Source: Pyrenophora tritici-repentis (taxonomy: Eukaryota > Ascomycota > Dothideomycetes > Pleosporales > Pleosporaceae). From it: a DNA stretch of 64,000 nucleotides. A program made the translations under genes and the position numbers. How positions within the stretch are numbered: the first letter of the stretch is position 1; each line of letters begins with the position of its first letter. Positions 43,134 through 53,407 of the stretch are shown piece by piece. The notes under the pieces are model-generated. The model saw nothing but the letters and a program-made list of their open reading frames with translations. It made no database searches and was not told the origin of the DNA. Where the stretch lies: the NCBI RefSeq assembly GCF_003171515.1, contig NC_089399.1, positions 248,001 to 312,000 of the forward strand, read 5' to 3'.

Positions 43134-45545
43134 CTACGTCCTCCGCTTAAACCTAAACCCCGTTTCCTCCTCATCGCTATCATCGTCGATAATCCTCCCA
43201 TACTTGCTCCGCTTACTAGTCGACTGCACACTCTCAGCATCAGACGGCCTCTTCTTCCCCCTCTGCGCCAGCGAACTCGTTGACAACTGTGTTTCCGTAA
43301 TCCTCTGCGTACGTCCACTACTCTTCTGCGTCCGCTCGCTCGGATCCAATTCTTCATCGTCTGGCCCGCTATCTTCCACATTGATGACGACTTGCTGCTG
43401 CTGCGACTGTGACTGTGTAGTACGTTTCCGCCGTGTGAAGCCGCCCACTTCAGGCTCAGAATCGGAGTCGACAGCCTGGCGACTTCCACGAGAGCGCAAC
43501 GAAGGCTCGATGCCCTCGAGTAGGAATGTGTCGCTGATACCGATGCCTTTCTTAGGTGGAGCTTCTTCGAGTGTGACGATGACCTTGCGCGGTTGAACGC
43601 CTTGTTCGACACCGCGACGACGAAACTTTTTGAAATTTTTGCGACCGTTCCATTCGGGGTTCCAGCGGTCGCTGTTTGCGGGGTTAGGATTGCGTGCAAT
43701 ATCTCTGTTCTGTCGAGGGAGGACTTCCATCTCTTCTACCTGGGCTAGGTTTTTGAGTTCGCCAATGTCTACGCCTTCGAGTGCTTCTCGTAGACTTTCT
43801 TCGTCTGCCTTGCGCTTGTCCTCTTCTTCCTTGATGCGTTGGCGTGTGTGCTCGCGGATGTTGATGTCTTTCTCCGCCCTGGCTTTTGCTTTGTTCAGCC
43901 GTGCTAGTGCATCGACGCCTTTTGTAGTTGAAGTCTGTACTGGTCCACCTGCTTCGGGCTCAACTGACGCTGGTGGCGCCCGGGTAGCGGCTCTCTCCTT
44001 CCTCATCTTGGCAGCAGTCGGAAAAAGCGAGTCGAACTGCTCTTCTTTTTCTATTGTGTCCTGAACGTGTAATTGGGGTGTGGTCTGGCTTTGCGTGTTT
44101 GTTGCAGTGCGCCCTTGTGAAGCCGCTGCTGATGTCGCTATCCGCGGTGCAGACTGCTGCACGTCTTCTATCTGAGTATGTTCAACCTTCTTCTTTTTAG
44201 GGACTGGTTCATCGTCATCAAAGCCAGTAAAGCGACTAGTTTTCGGTCTTTGTATACGCTTCCGTGGATTGATCTTCGCAGGCTCTTCCGCTGGAGGTGT
44301 GTCTTCTTCCGGGGCTTGTGATGGTGCTCTGGAAGTAGATGTGGGAGTTGTAGTACGCATTGAACGTCGCGCAGCGGACGACTCAGGCGCAGTATATTGA
44401 GTGTTACCCAAGTCTGTAGGCGGCCTCTGGAGGGAAGCTCGGTCTTTCGTGATGATTGCATCGAGAAACTCATTTTGTAGAACGGAGCGCTGACCAAGTG
44501 CCTGATCAACACCGATTACGAAATTTGCAGCCCACTCCTCCATGGCGTCAGGGTATGCCGGTAGTCGTACCGTGACCACTGGCAGCTTGTCGCTAGCCTT
44601 GCCGCGCCGTTTTTTACCTGCAACGCTATGGACATAGTCGACGTATTCTTGTATAGTTGTCTCGCCCAGCTGAACGTTGAATAGCAGTGCTTTCCCACCT
44701 CCACCCGTGATGGGTTCGAGCAAGCTGCTATGTTGCCCTTCATTTAGGAAGACAAAGGTAAGCCCGGAGAATACCTCTGATCTCGACGGATCGGGCATCA
44801 GCATCTCTTGTGGCCGAGCGACTGGCTCTGCACCCGCTGGCGGTACGTAGTCCTTCTCTGTCGGCCACCATGCATCAAAGTCCTCTTCCAGCTTCGAGGG
44901 CAAGTAATGTTGTTCTTCGTCAACCGATGCCGTGGCAACGCTGATGACCGCATCGAGAAATTCTGTAGTGACTATGTGCTTGCCAGACGTCAGGCCCGAG
45001 AGGACTTTGGGGAGGTTTCGTTTCGCGGACACGACGTGGGTTGTCTTGTCGAATACGAAGTCGGTCGTAGTTTTGATATCTAGGCCATGCAGTCGCGTGC
45101 TTCGGGCCTTGCCATCGCGTGTCTCTTTGGACGCATACGTGAATACAGCCGGCCGCCACACAATCCTGAACGGCGCATAGCCCTGGGCTAGCCTGATGGT
45201 GTGTTCTGTCCCCTTCAATATCTCGCTACTGTAGTTTATCGACCCATCTTCCGCCTTTTGACTCTTTAATGTGTTCTTGTCGTCGATTGTAGTTCCCTGC
45301 CGGCAGCTGAGGTCGGTGACCTCAATCTGAGACCGCTTGTGCAGCTTTGTACCGTCCTCTGGAGCCACATCGTAGACTTTGAGCATGACATGTTTCCTCG
45401 ACACAGCTTTGTTGTCAATCTTCCAATTCGTTCCTTGCGGGCCGTCCTGGTCGACAGTCCTGGTTCGACCGAAGAGCTGCTGTGATCCTGGTCGCAGCCA
45501 TACGCGCTTTCCTCCAAAGAGGCTCTCGTGTTCGAGGAACCACAT
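43134..45545 (-). CDS. NBS1: NBS1/nibrin homologue, MRE11-RAD50-NBS1 DNA-repair complex
   Basis: A single exon encodes 803 residues. An FHA domain covers about residues 1-125 (QLFGRTRTVD, NKAVSRKHVMLKVYD, QGTTIDDKNTL). It is followed by BRCT-like sequence at about 135-215 (TTHVVSAKRNLPKVLSGLTSGKHIVTTEFLDAV) and a second BRCT-like region to about 380. The middle is Pro/Ser/Thr/Gln-rich and disordered. Near the C-terminus the RKNFKKFRRRG segment matches the MRE11-binding KNFKKFKK motif of nibrin. The last residues (DDDSDEEETGFRFKRRT) have the acidic run plus Phe-basic pattern of the ATM/Tel1-binding tail. These features identify the regulatory subunit that brings MRE11-RAD50 and Tel1 to double-strand breaks; the Aspergillus nidulans counterpart is ScaA. 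The start is the first ATG and leads directly into the FHA domain (MWFLEHESLFGGKRVWLRPG). Confidence 0.88.
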   Translation of the reverse strand: MWFLEHESLFGGKRVWLRPGSQQLFGRTRTVDQDGPQGTNWKIDNKAVSRKHVMLKVYDVAPEDGTKLHKRSQIEVTDLSCRQGTTIDDKNTLKSQKAEDGSINYSSEILKGTEHTIRLAQGYAPFRIVWRPAVFTYASKETRDGKARSTRLHGLDIKTTTDFVFDKTTHVVSAKRNLPKVLSGLTSGKHIVTTEFLDAVISVATASVDEEQHYLPSKLEEDFDAWWPTEKDYVPPAGAEPVARPQEMLMPDPSRSEVFSGLTFVFLNEGQHSSLLEPITGGGGKALLFNVQLGETTIQEYVDYVHSVAGKKRRGKASDKLPVVTVRLPAYPDAMEEWAANFVIGVDQALGQRSVLQNEFLDAIITKDRASLQRPPTDLGNTQYTAPESSAARRSMRTTTPTSTSRAPSQAPEEDTPPAEEPAKINPRKRIQRPKTSRFTGFDDDEPVPKKKKVEHTQIEDVQQSAPRIATSAAASQGRTATNTQSQTTPQLHVQDTIEKEEQFDSLFPTAAKMRKERAATRAPPASVEPEAGGPVQTSTTKGVDALARLNKAKARAEKDINIREHTRQRIKEEEDKRKADEESLREALEGVDIGELKNLAQVEEMEVLPRQNRDIARNPNPANSDRWNPEWNGRKNFKKFRRRGVEQGVQPRKVIVTLEEAPPKKGIGISDTFLLEGIEPSLRSRGSRQAVDSDSEPEVGGFTRRKRTTQSQSQQQQVVINVEDSGPDDEELDPSERTQKSSGRTQRITETQLSTSSLAQRGKKRPSDAESVQSTSKRSKYGRIIDDDSDEEETGFRFKRRT

Positions 45546-46356
45546 GGATGCGGGGCGTGGTGTTTTGATCTAGCAGATAAGCGGCGTTTTGGTGGCTAGT
45601 ATGCGCATTGTTTGTTCAATTGCAGGTCCGCGCGAATGTTCGTTATGGGTGTCGTGATTGCGCTTGCCATCTAGGCTGACGTGTGCGGGCTCCAGGGCTC
45701 GGAGACCGCAACGCGCTGTCATGTGAGGCGCTAACGCGATTCCCACTCCCCACCCCTCGACATACTTCAACCAGCCAAGCAACCCACCACATAATCATTT
45801 TCTCCATAAGGTCGCGCATAGATTTATGAATTGTGTAACGTAGTATCGCCGTTACCTTATGTGAAAGACACAGCTTGTCTTCTTCAGTGCCTCCTCCGTC
45901 GCCGATCCGAAATGGTCACCCACTTTTGTAGCGCAAGACCATGCTTCTAATATTATTGCATCACGAATCAATTTGGAGTACTGTCTCAAGAATTTGAAGC
46001 ACATCTTACGCCTGGTCAACGACTCGGCTATCTTAAAATAGTCTTTTCCCGAGCTACAAGGTTAACATTAGAGACTTCACATCATCATAATTACCTGTAA
46101 ACCTGTTCTCGTGGCGCACTGTATCTTCAAGCATCAACCCTTACACGAGAAACTTGATAAGATATAAACCTGCCTTCACCGAGCACATATCCACCCCTGC
46201 AATATCGAACTGAACAAGCGTCAGCCAATCGACGCACTCTTCATACCATATCAAGTTTCTTTTACTTATCTTCACAATTCGCACTTCATACCTTCTGTCT
46301 CCTCCAGCCCAAATCTCACATTTCAGCATTCAGCATTCATCAGAACATCACTCAAC
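45546..46356. promoter_or_regulatory. divergent promoter interval NBS1 / unknown gene
   Basis: 811 bases, AT-rich on the right side. Short pyrimidine stretches precede the plus-strand ATG. No gene seen. Confidence 0.45.
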
Positions 46357-47470
46357 ATGGTCAAGCGCATCACAGGAAACGGCCTCGGCGTCAATCTCCT
46401 CAAACTCCACGGTACACTTGAGCTACGGTTTACTGCCGACGCCACCTATACCGTCTTCCACAAACTTCAGTGCGAAGACACTGTAGACACCGAACAGATA
46501 GAGCAGGATCGTGAGTCCGCACATGGACAGCCAATAATATCTCTAGGCCTTGAGATGTATCTGGAAAAAGTCGACGGCATCCTCGATGTTACCTACAGAG
46601 GCGAAGGAGGCAGTAAGCTTTCCTTCAGGCACGATGGCCGTGTGGTTGGGACCTATGGAGTCGATAACGGCGTCAAAACTGGAAAGCAGAACAAGAAACG
46701 ACATGCAACACAGGAGGATACCAAGACCCAGACGCTCGGCAAAAAGACTCGCAGCATCACAATGCAGACATCGACACCTCTTACCACCCACATAGGTACA
46801 CAGACCCGCTTGCCAATCAAGGCCACTTATCTCGACAAAATAGCAGCAGATACACCAACATTCACAACAGCTGTAACGATGATCTTTGATAAATTCAACG
46901 AATCTTATGATGCGTCCCACCTCAAACGCGAGGCCTCACCTCCCACTGACCACAAAGCCTATACACACATCTACATCGAGGGCTATCGAAACGCCGAAGA
47001 GGATGGCGGTGGCCAAGAAGGGCGTCTTCATATCGATCTCCTGAATCACGTCCTGATCTGGGAGTCATATAACGCATACAATCAAGGTGTATGTGTGACA
47101 CTTGACCGACTAGAATTTCCAAAATGTCTGTACAAAATCCTGGCGTATGGTACATCTTCACGATTATATCAAGCTGACAGCTACAGGCGTGGTTGGTTAC
47201 AGAAAGCTCGAGTCCATTCACTGCTTCGGGGACTACCAATTGTTTCTATGCCTGCCTAAAAGTAGGCATGGCGTATTCACGATGGACTACGAAAGCTTGG
47301 AAGCCAAAATCTTCGGGACCACGGCTGAGAGCGGAAATGACCGATATTACCTCACAGGATGTGAGGGAATTAAGATTGCGGTTGCTGCGGCCCGGGAGTG
47401 TTTGGAGTGGAGGGAGAAAAACGGCGGTGGAGGATTGAAAGTGGAGGATGACGTGATTTGCTTGGAGTGA
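46357..47470 (+). CDS. unrecognised protein, 358 aa, possibly lineage-specific
   Basis: I do not recognise this protein. Two exons (46357-47149, 47187-47470) are proposed. The join G|GC restores one frame across a 37-base intron (GTACAT donor, CTGAC branch-like site, TACAG acceptor), giving LAYGVVGYRKLESIHCFGDY. Without splicing the first frame ends at 47259 (300 residues). There is no signal peptide or membrane helix. The N-terminal 115 residues look beta-rich and alternate polar and hydrophobic (TLELRFTADATYTVFHKLQ, LEMYLEKVDGILDVTYRGEGG, FRHDGRVVGTYGV). A polar linker rich in Lys, Thr and Gln follows (about 118-165). The C-terminal half again looks globular (HIYIEGYRN, LHIDLLNHVLIWESYNAY, QLFLCLPKSRHGVFTMDYESLEAKIFG). 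It sits between NBS1 and the metabolite cluster; no link to the cluster is shown. Confidence 0.6.
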
Positions 47471-47702
47471 GTCAAAAGTGCTGGTTTGGGTTATTCAAAG
47501 TTCTGGAAAATGGAAACAAAATATTTGATTATGGTGGCGGACGACTTGCTAATTGCTCAGTCACAGGGATGGTAGGAGGCGTTCAAAAGGACTGATTGCA
47601 AGTATGTACATTGATACGGCAGGCTCCTCAATCAATGACTATAGACATCACTCCTCACTCCCCTCCAGACTCTCTACTCACCCACTCGGAGGTCCAACCC
47701 TG

Positions 47703-49384
47703 CTAATAAGCGAACCCGTTTGTGAAGTTGAACAAGCTCTGTGGGTCCCACATCTTCTTGAGCTGCTCAAGCTTCGGGAGCTTCTCTGTACTGTACCAAG
47801 CATCGCGTCCCTCGTCGCCATGCGCATAGTTGACGTATACCTGGAGTCCCTTTTCACCATTGAGCTTCGCAAAGTCTGCGCGTCTCGCCTTGGCAAAATC
47901 TGCAATGGCAGAATTCTGTTCGTCAGTCGTGAAGCCACTGAAACTCATGAATCTGGGAATGCATTAGTACTAATCTGAATGATACAAGCGGTAGCGGCTA
48001 GAAACTTACAGATACGCCATCGTGTTGCGGTAGGGATACGCAGTCTCGGCGTCTGCCGTCTGGAGGGTGACCTTGGTTGGAAACATTTCTGTCACCATGT
48101 ACGAGGTTGTCAGTCCTGTTTTGTCGTAGAAGTCGATCCATGAAGCAAGGGCTGCCTGGTAGGTCGCAACATCGTATTTGTAGAGGTTCAAGCCGTAAGC
48201 CGCTTGAGGAAGACCTGCAATGCAACCGAGGGGGTCCACGCCAAAGCGGTTCTCCAAGATGAGGCGGTTGTAGGGGATCATGGTGACATTTGACGTGAGA
48301 GCCTTGGTGGAAAGCAATGGTGCGAGGACTTTCCTTCCTTCGGTCTCTGCGCCAATGTATACCGCGTTGACCATGATGACTGTCTGTGGATCGAGTAAGC
48401 AACTTGCGTCGATACTGAAGGGGTGATCCAACTAACCGTGTTATAATCAGTCGAATACTGGATGGCGCTAGTAAGAGCCAAAGCATTTGGCTGGTATCCA
48501 GCAAACTTGCTCAAGATGTTGAACACAGTCGCGTTCTCGCTGGCGGGGAAAAGGAAGTCGCCGTTCAAGGCACGACCGCCGTTTGTCTGATCCGCCAACT
48601 TGTACGTCGCAGAGGTCACGATACCGTAGTTCATTCCAGCACCGCGAAGGCCCCAGAACAGATCGCTGTTTTCAGACGAAGATGCGTTGACAATGTCGCC
48701 TTTGGCAGTCACCATGGTAACGGACTGGAGCGCATCGATAATCAGGCCATGAAGACCTTGGTATGGGCCAATACCACCGCCTAGAGTCGCGCCAACAAAC
48801 CCAACGCATGAGCAAGATCCAGTTTCTGATGGGAAGACAAGTTAGCATCTGTTCAGGACATGCCGAAGGAGATAACATACGAATCTCTTTTCCAGCCGCA
48901 AACACTGGATCCAAGACCTCTCCAAAGGTGACTGCGCCCCCAATGGTCATTGTGCTGGCTGCCTTGTCTATGGAAATGCTCTTGAAAGCACCGAGGTCGA
49001 TGTTGATTCCATTGTTGACGGCACTGGTTGTGGTAGTGTAGCCATGACCGCCACCCGTACCCATGAAAGCGATGTTATTTTGCGCCGCATACTTGATCTG
49101 TTCATTGGTCATTAGTCTTCTTTTCCTAAGCAAAAAACGACCACGGGACTCACGATAGCGGAGACGTCTTGTGCAGTAGCAGGTTTCACGCCCACAACGT
49201 AAGATGGCGCCTGGTATGCATTCCACCTCTCCGTAAGCTCAGTCTGGTAGGACTGGGAGCTAGAAAGATAAATTTCAGATTTGGACGAGAGCTCACTCTG
49301 TAAGTAACTCTGTATGTTCCCTGGAGTCGCCGCCGAAGTCAGACCGACTACAGAAAGCAGACCGAGAACGAGAAAAGTCACCAT
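47703..49384 (-). CDS. secreted FAD-linked oxidase (BBE-like, VAO/PCMH fold)
   Basis: Five exons (49384-49154, 49097-48881, 48825-48437, 48383-48010, 47952-47703) encode 486 residues. A signal peptide covers about residues 1-18 (MVTFLVLGLLSVVGLTSA). The PCMH-type FAD domain shows YVVGVKPATAQDVSAIIKYA, the GTGGGHGYTTTTS loop whose His is the usual covalent FAD site, and a Gly-rich block (VGFVGATLGGGIGPYQGLHGLIIDAL). The C-terminal BBE motif is WYSTEKLPKLEQLKKMWDPQSLFNF. Relatives in fungal clusters oxidise phenols or alcohols, or drive ring closures. The gene is 282 bases from the divergent decarboxylase-like gene and convergent with the unknown gene (232 bases). All four introns have matching phases. 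An upstream in-frame ATG would add three residues (MPN). The substrate is unknown; membership in the metabolite cluster is by position. Confidence 0.87.
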
Positions 49385-49666
49385 GTTTGGCAAAGGATGA
49401 GGAGCGGTACCTGAAGGATTGCATCAGGGTGGACGACACCAATTAAGGCGCGTAGACTTTGTTCGTATACTACTCACCGCTTCATTCTTCCCGATTTGTG
49501 GAGTCGGTGATGAAAATAGAGTCGGCTAGATACCACGACAGCCCCATTCGGCATCAATAAGCAAAGAAGCCGAAGTACTAGCACAACACCGATCGAGCAA
49601 GCCATGATGAATTGAAAACTGTAAAAAGATCCGTGCGAGGTCAGATACGCCATGACCAAGATCGCC
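49385..49666. promoter_or_regulatory. bidirectional promoter, FAD oxidase / amidohydrolase
   Basis: 282 bases between two divergent starts. Two copies of GAGTCGG lie at 49501-49507 and 49519-49525 (18-bp spacing). The same heptamer followed by T recurs at 56078-56085, in the P450-PKS interval. CGG is the usual half-site core of Zn2Cys6 regulators, so these are candidate sites; the link is inference. Confidence 0.35.
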
Positions 49667-50669
49667 ATGGGGAAAATCGACGTCCACCACCATATGCTGC
49701 CGCCCGAGTACGTGCAAAGTGAGCATCGCCTCCAAAGCCATCCATATCCCAGAGAAAACTAACGGTTCCTTGCCAGAATGGAAGGAGGCATCTGGTATCC
49801 CCAAAGGCCTCAAACTCCCAACCTGGGACGTGGAAATAGATCTGGACTTCATGGACCGCAACAACATTTCCGCCTCAATCCTCTCCCTCAGCGCCCCCGG
49901 CCTCGCCTTCGTCAAACCAGCTTCAGAAGCCACAGCCCTATGCCGCTGGGTCAACGAATACGCCGCCAATATTGTGACTGCGCACCCCACGCGCTTCGGC
50001 TTTTTTGCCTCCGTGCCACCCCTTGACAACATACTCGCCTGTCTTGAGGAAATCCGCTACGCCCTCGACGTCCTCAAAGCAGACGGCGTAGCTCTACTAT
50101 CAAGCTACTCCGACAAATACCTAGGACACTCAGAGTTTCGCCCCCTATGGCAAGAGCTCAACGCCCGCAACGCCGTCATATTCATCCATCCGACCTTTGC
50201 TCAAACCTGGGGTGCACCCTCTGATCCTAGTATCCCCCGTCCCATCATTGATTTCCCACACGAAACTACTCGTACAGCTGTTCACCTCATCACATCCAAC
50301 ACGATCCGCGATTTCCCCAATGTCAAGATCATTCTGTCGCATGGCGGCGGCACGCTACCGTATGTGGCTACGCGAATCGCGCATCAGACGGCTGATTTGG
50401 GGCTGAAAGATAAGAGCGCAGAGGAATTCATCAGAGAGGCAAGGGGCTTCTACTTTGATCTCGCATTGACGGGGTTTGAGGGGCCGGTCAAGGCGCTGAG
50501 CGAGTTTGCGGACGAGGGGCATGTGCTGTTTGGGAGTGATTTTCCTTTTGCGAGGGAGGGGACTATTGGGACGCAGATTGAGAGGATTACGGCTGTGGAT
50601 ATGAGTGATAAGGCGAGGGAGTCTATCGATTGTTGGGCGGCGAAGAGGCTATTTCCCAGATTTGGGTAG
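49667..50669 (+). CDS. amidohydrolase-2 decarboxylase, ACMSD / 6-methylsalicylate decarboxylase type
   Basis: Two exons (49667-49718, 49777-50669) with a 58-base intron encode 314 residues. The N-terminus MGKIDVHHHMLPPEYVQ gives the first metal-binding HxH. Further metal and catalytic positions are VIFIHPTF, IILSHGGGTLPY and the Asp in LFGSDFPFAREGT. This is the TIM-barrel layout of ACMSD-like zinc decarboxylases, which in fungal clusters decarboxylate 6-methylsalicylate or orsellinate-type acids (patulin and yanuthone pathways are known cases). The intron was placed at A|GTGAGC because it joins PPEYVQ to KWKEASGIPKGLKLPTWDVE. Reading straight through from a downstream GTG would lose the essential HxH motif. 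Beside a PKS that should make an aromatic acid, a ring-decarboxylating role is likely but not shown. Confidence 0.85.
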
Positions 50670-51018
50670 ACAAGGATATAATTTGTTTGTTTTCTTAGTA
50701 GAAGTCGCGATTAACAATAGATGTATTTAGTACTTCGCGCACCCTATTGTATGATGTCAATCCTCGTGGGTAACGCTCCTACAAGGGTCGGTCATCGATC
50801 CTTTCCTTGTACGGTACTATTGTTGACATTCCCACCTGCCGCATTGAACTTTGGCCTTGAACAAACTAGATGCACATTTGGGTTGTGGGCTTCAAGAGGC
50901 ACGTTTGGTCATCATAACAAAAGGGGTATATGTTTCTTCATTGGACACTAAATCATCACTGCATAATACCAGGCTGGAACTTCTTCTTTGCACTGTTTCC
51001 TTCCCAAAACATAAGGGC
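50670..51018. other. convergent 3' interval amidohydrolase / O-methyltransferase
   Basis: 349 bases between converging stop codons; no gene seen. Confidence 0.5.
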
Positions 51019-51970
51019 CTACGACACGGTGGAGATCGCCAGTTGGTCCTATTCTTGTTAACAAGGGTACTCTTAGAACCGAAAGCTAACTTACTGGGCC
51101 TCCAAAAGGAAGGATAAAATCAGCAGTCTTTGTCGCATAGCTGAAGCCATCGGACGACATCTCCGCTTTACCCGCCTGTACATAGGCTAGGTACTCTGGG
51201 GCACCAGGGAAGATGATGTTATCGGCTAGCACGACCGAGCCCGGCCTGAGTAGGGAAGATTTCTCACACAGCTGCAAATCAGAAATGTAAAAGTCCTTCC
51301 AGTGGTCCAAGAGCATAAAATCGACAGTGCCCTTTGTCACTACACCCTCCTTAACAAGACGCATCAACGACTCGCCAGCTGGGCCAACGTTGATACTGAT
51401 AACATCCCGCAGACCTGCCAAATCCGCCAGACTGGCTGCGACAGCCGCGATGATGGGGTTCTTCTCAAACGATACGTAGCGAACGCGCTGACCCGGACCC
51501 GCTCGTGCTACCATGGCGCTGGCAAGACAGATGGCGGAGTATCCAACATAAGAGCCGAATTCGAGGAACAGAGTCGGCGCAGGCTCAGCAGTAGCCAGCA
51601 TGTCTGTGATAAAGGCACGCTTCTCCGCTCCAATGGTCATCAACCCTCGTGGAATTGTGTCCGCAAAGTCGTCAATGGCGTTGCAGACTGCATCTGGGTT
51701 TCCACGTAGCTTTTCTAGGTCCGGCCGGCTGTATACATACTTCAAAAGTGCAAGCTCTTCAGCACCTTCTTTCTACAGTCATCTATCAGCCATGTTTCCA
51801 AGGACCCACTACACGGTATGGTAGAGTCTTACATGATTGGCTGCGACTGCGACATTGAAGAAACCAGCGCTGTTCGCGACTTTGGGTGCTGAACCATCAA
51901 CAATGGCATCGGTGTCGAAGTATGTCGAAGTACCTCCCATGGGAGTAGGAAGAGTCTGAACGGCCGCCAT
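51019..51970 (-). CDS. class I (catechol-type) SAM-dependent O-methyltransferase
   Basis: Three exons (51970-51833, 51772-51095, 51048-51019) encode 281 residues. The SAM-binding motif is TLFLEFGSYVGYSAICLA. Further blocks typical of cation-dependent methyltransferases are VRYVSFEKNP, VDFMLLDHWKDFY (metal-binding Asp) and GSVVLADNIIFPGAPEY (metal-binding Asp-Asn). The leader of 46 residues is joined by a canonical 60-base intron. Reading the second exon straight through gives PFGGPVS and a stop. A perfect GTAAGT donor at that point, a GTTAAC branch-like site and an ATAG acceptor instead add DQLAISTVS, which looks like the usual beta-strand ending. This 46-base intron makes the better model. 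The enzyme probably methylates a phenolic OH of the cluster product. It is divergent from the dehydrogenase, with a 325-base shared promoter. Confidence 0.83.
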
Positions 51971-52295
51971 CCTTTAGTGTAGAGAAGTAATACTGACAAT
52001 GCGTAAGTATAGTATATCAATTGAAGCATCATACCTATATACACGATGTACCGCATTTGTGAATGAACAAGTCGGGCGTATCGGTCCGTTTCGGGGACAT
52101 TCGATTCGGTAGCTTGTATCCACCACAATCCTACCATCTCGAATGAAATTTGAAAGCTACTCACGGAGATATCAACACTAACACGGAGATATCACATTCG
52201 GAGTTAAGATTTTGTAAAGTAAACGCCAACGTATACACGTTGGAAGCCCCCCAAATCGCTGATGTATCGTCAATTATCATCATAACTTTGCAACC
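51971..52295. promoter_or_regulatory. bidirectional promoter, O-methyltransferase / dehydrogenase
   Basis: 325 bases between two divergent starts. It contains a 13-bp direct repeat listed separately and an AT-rich section next to the methyltransferase. Confidence 0.5.
52162..52203. promoter_or_regulatory. 13-bp direct repeats with CGG core, candidate regulator sites
   Basis: CACGGAGATATCA occurs at 52162-52174 and again at 52182-52194, exactly 20 bp apart (about two helical turns). A third CGGAG follows at 52199-52203. The repeats lie about 100-130 bases from the dehydrogenase ATG and about 190 from the methyltransferase ATG. CGG cores are typical contacts of Zn2Cys6 proteins. Repeat and spacing are seen; function is inferred. 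Confidence 0.45.
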
Positions 52296-53407
52296 ATGGG
52301 CTTCGCAACTACGATTCTTCATTCGCAATTTTTTGTGACCCCGCCGGTTCCTAACTCCGACTTCTCGGACCAAACAGTTGTCGTAACAGGCGCCACATCT
52401 GGTCTCGGCTACGAAGCTGCAAAACACATACTACGCTTAGGAGCATCCAAGCTCATCCTCGCAGTGCGGAATGTCACCAAAGGCAAGCAGGCGGCAGAAG
52501 AGATCTCCTCAGCTCTTTCTCTTCCTTCAAGCAATATCGAGATCTGGGAGTTAGATCTTGGCAGTTTCTCGTCCATAAAGCAATTTGGCGAACGCATCAA
52601 CACGCTGGACCGCTTGGACGCTGTGATACAAAATGCAGGCATCATGACCAGCAAGTTCAAACTAGTCGAAGGATGCGAAAGTCAGATGGCTGTCAACGTC
52701 ATCAGCCCCGTACTTCTAGGCTACCTCGTTCTTCCCAAGCTACAACAGTCTGCAGCTAAAACGGGTAGTCGGGGAAGATTGGCATTCGTTGGTAGCGATC
52801 TCCAATTCATCGCGCCGCTGAAGGAGAAGTCTGCTCAGGGTAGTATCCTAACGGCTCTCAACTCCGAACAGACAGCTGATATGAAGAACCGGTGAATTTG
52901 CCCAAGGCCCAACATGTCACGCGGCGCATCTTTGCTAACGAGTAACTGCAGCTACGGCGTCTCTAAACTCCTGCTCATGTGGGCGGTGCGCGATATGGCG
53001 CAGCGATACCCCTTTTCCGAGCAGTCAAACGTAGTCATTGCGTGTCTAACGCCCGGCTTGTGCAAAAGCAACATTGTACAAGACGACGAGAGCTGGATTG
53101 TTGGAGTTCTTAGACGTTTCATGATTGGTATAGTCGCGCGCTCGGCGGAGGTGGGTAGCCGCAATCTTGTCGATGGAGTTAAAGCGGAACTCGGAGAGGA
53201 GTGCCATGGTGCTTTCCTCATGGACTGCGATGTTTGCAAAGAGTAAGTTTGCCACCGTTACCTGTGATGGATTCAGGATGAGGCTGACTCGTATGCTTGT
53301 TTAGTCTAACGGGAAATTCGAAGACGCAGGATATGGAAGAGGCGAAAAAGAGATTCTTGGAGGAGCTCTCTGCGCGTTTACGAGAAATCTGCCCTGGAGT
53401 CATTTAG
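52296..53407 (+). CDS. short-chain dehydrogenase/reductase
   Basis: Three exons (52296-52891, 52952-53242, 53305-53407) encode 329 residues. The Rossmann cofactor motif is VVVTGATSGLGYEAAKHILRL (TGxxxGxG). VIQNAGIM is the NAG motif and LAFVGSDL carries the likely catalytic Ser. The catalytic YxxxK is YGVSK, completed by splicing (CG|C TAC). An Arg follows the second strand (LILAVRNVTKG), which suggests NADPH preference. The C-terminus is soluble and helical. It resembles the retinol-dehydrogenase/WW-oxidoreductase-like SDRs common in fungal clusters. It probably reduces a carbonyl or oxidises an alcohol of the cluster intermediate; direction and substrate are unknown. The P450 follows on the same strand after 437 bases. 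Confidence 0.87.

Noticed and set aside
49719..49776. Start of the amidohydrolase at a downstream GTG
   Set aside because: It would discard the metal-binding HxH; a canonical GTGAGC intron explains this stretch.
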